NCBI GenBank assembly: GCA_024734555.1
Contig: JANPWX010000028.1
Span: 3,357,607-3,421,606, forward strand
Reading direction: 5' to 3'
Length of the DNA stretch: 64,000 bases
Source: Trochalopteron elliotii
Taxonomy: Eukaryota > Chordata > Aves > Passeriformes > Leiothrichidae
Shown here in pieces: positions 63,201 through 64,000 of the stretch (within the stretch, counting starts at the first letter, position 1; every line of letters begins with the position of its first letter). A program made the translations under genes and the position numbers. Below the pieces are notes generated by a model, which was not told the origin of the DNA, ran no database searches, and saw nothing but the letters and a program-made list of their open reading frames with translations.

Positions 63201-64000
63201 CAGCCTGAGAGTATCCTCACAAACCCACTCTGATAGTTTCCAATACTCAGCATCTCCTGTACCACAGAACTGCTGCTTGTGTATCAGCCAAGATGCAACA
63301 CTTAAAAAATTTCAGGAATGGCCAAGGAACCAACAACTGAACATCAGGCACTGAATATGTTTTGGAAAGCACATCCTTTTTAGTTCACAGGTGGTGTGAG
63401 GAGGAACAATTGACTTGAAAATTACAGCAGTTCTGCAATTTCTTCAAATTGACATAAACCAAGGAATAACTACTTAGAATAACTAACTCCTTACTCCAGG
63501 ACATGATCAGAACTAGAAAATTATATTGAAGCTGGGAAGATGAAGAGATGTTTGGATATGCTGAGATCACAGTTTTCAGCTGTAAGCACAGGAGTGCATA
63601 TTTTAACAATGGAGCAGATGCTTCCAATTATCTGCAATAAGGAGAAGGGACACTTGAAAATCTAGCTGGTATTAGGTGGCTGTCAGAAGGCTCTTGGATG
63701 AGAAGAAAAGGATGCAAAGTGCAGCAAAATAATTTTACTTTCATAACACATTAATTTTAAGACTGCTCTACAAGTTGAAAAACTCGTGTGTATTCTGATG
63801 ACTGAAAGCAAAACAATCAAACTAGAAATTTTAATGTAGAGTGCTTTTCCTATTTTAAGCCATGACAAACTTTACTCATGAAATATTTCCTTTGATGTTC
63901 TACAATGTTATTCAAATTTAAATAGATTTACATGTTTAACTGTTCTTATTGCTTGCTAGTGCTTATATATGAACTGAAGATAAGATTCCCATAGAAAGGG
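57276..64000. other. Intergenic, no gene recognised
   Basis: AT-rich to the window end. A13 run at 59498-59510, A9 near 59532, and a homeodomain-motif-rich AT patch at about 58135-58210. Overlapping short frames at 59643-60434 show no domain. No RNA gene seen. Confidence 0.65.

Noticed and set aside
1..64000. Prokaryotic-style systems (CRISPR, operons, IS elements, toxin-antitoxin)
   Set aside because: The DNA is vertebrate: single GPCR gene, LTRs, LINE fragments and microsatellites. No regularly spaced palindromic repeats or operonic gene runs.

Overview
The window looks like bird nuclear DNA. It holds one confidently recognisable protein-coding gene, an intronless-CDS serotonin receptor of the HTR1B type, inside a long non-coding landscape. 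Three things point to a bird: the receptor is a clear but diverged vertebrate 5-HT1B orthologue; the LTR at 17725-18745 has the layout of a widespread avian ERVL LTR; and the two LINE scraps look like CR1, the dominant bird LINE. I cannot settle the species or order from sequence alone.

Layout. Positions 1-25480 are AT-rich intergenic DNA with no gene I can support. They contain a minus-strand LTR-like element (about 3534-3965), two short CR1-like 3' ends (about 14635-14760 minus and 16366-16412 plus), the plus-strand ERVL-type solo LTR, and simple-sequence tracts. Positions 25480-28690 are a CpG-rich domain centred on HTR1B (CDS 26683-27816). A 362-base assembly gap (26260-26621) lies directly upstream of the start codon, next to a strong G-quadruplex motif. 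Positions 28700-64000 are again AT-rich intergenic DNA with microsatellites, small tandem duplications and a few homeodomain-motif-rich stretches that could be conserved regulatory elements. No exon, tRNA, rRNA or CRISPR array could be supported there.

How it works together. The biology here is one Gi/o-coupled amine receptor in a gene-poor neighbourhood. Expression is presumably set by the CpG-rich promoter and by distal or 3' elements. The most unusual observation is a matched pair of strong splice signals flanking a possible 905-nt intron in the 3' UTR. The donor lies 63 nt after the stop codon, a distance that could expose the spliced mRNA to nonsense-mediated decay. I found no evidence of a previously undescribed multi-gene system in this window.
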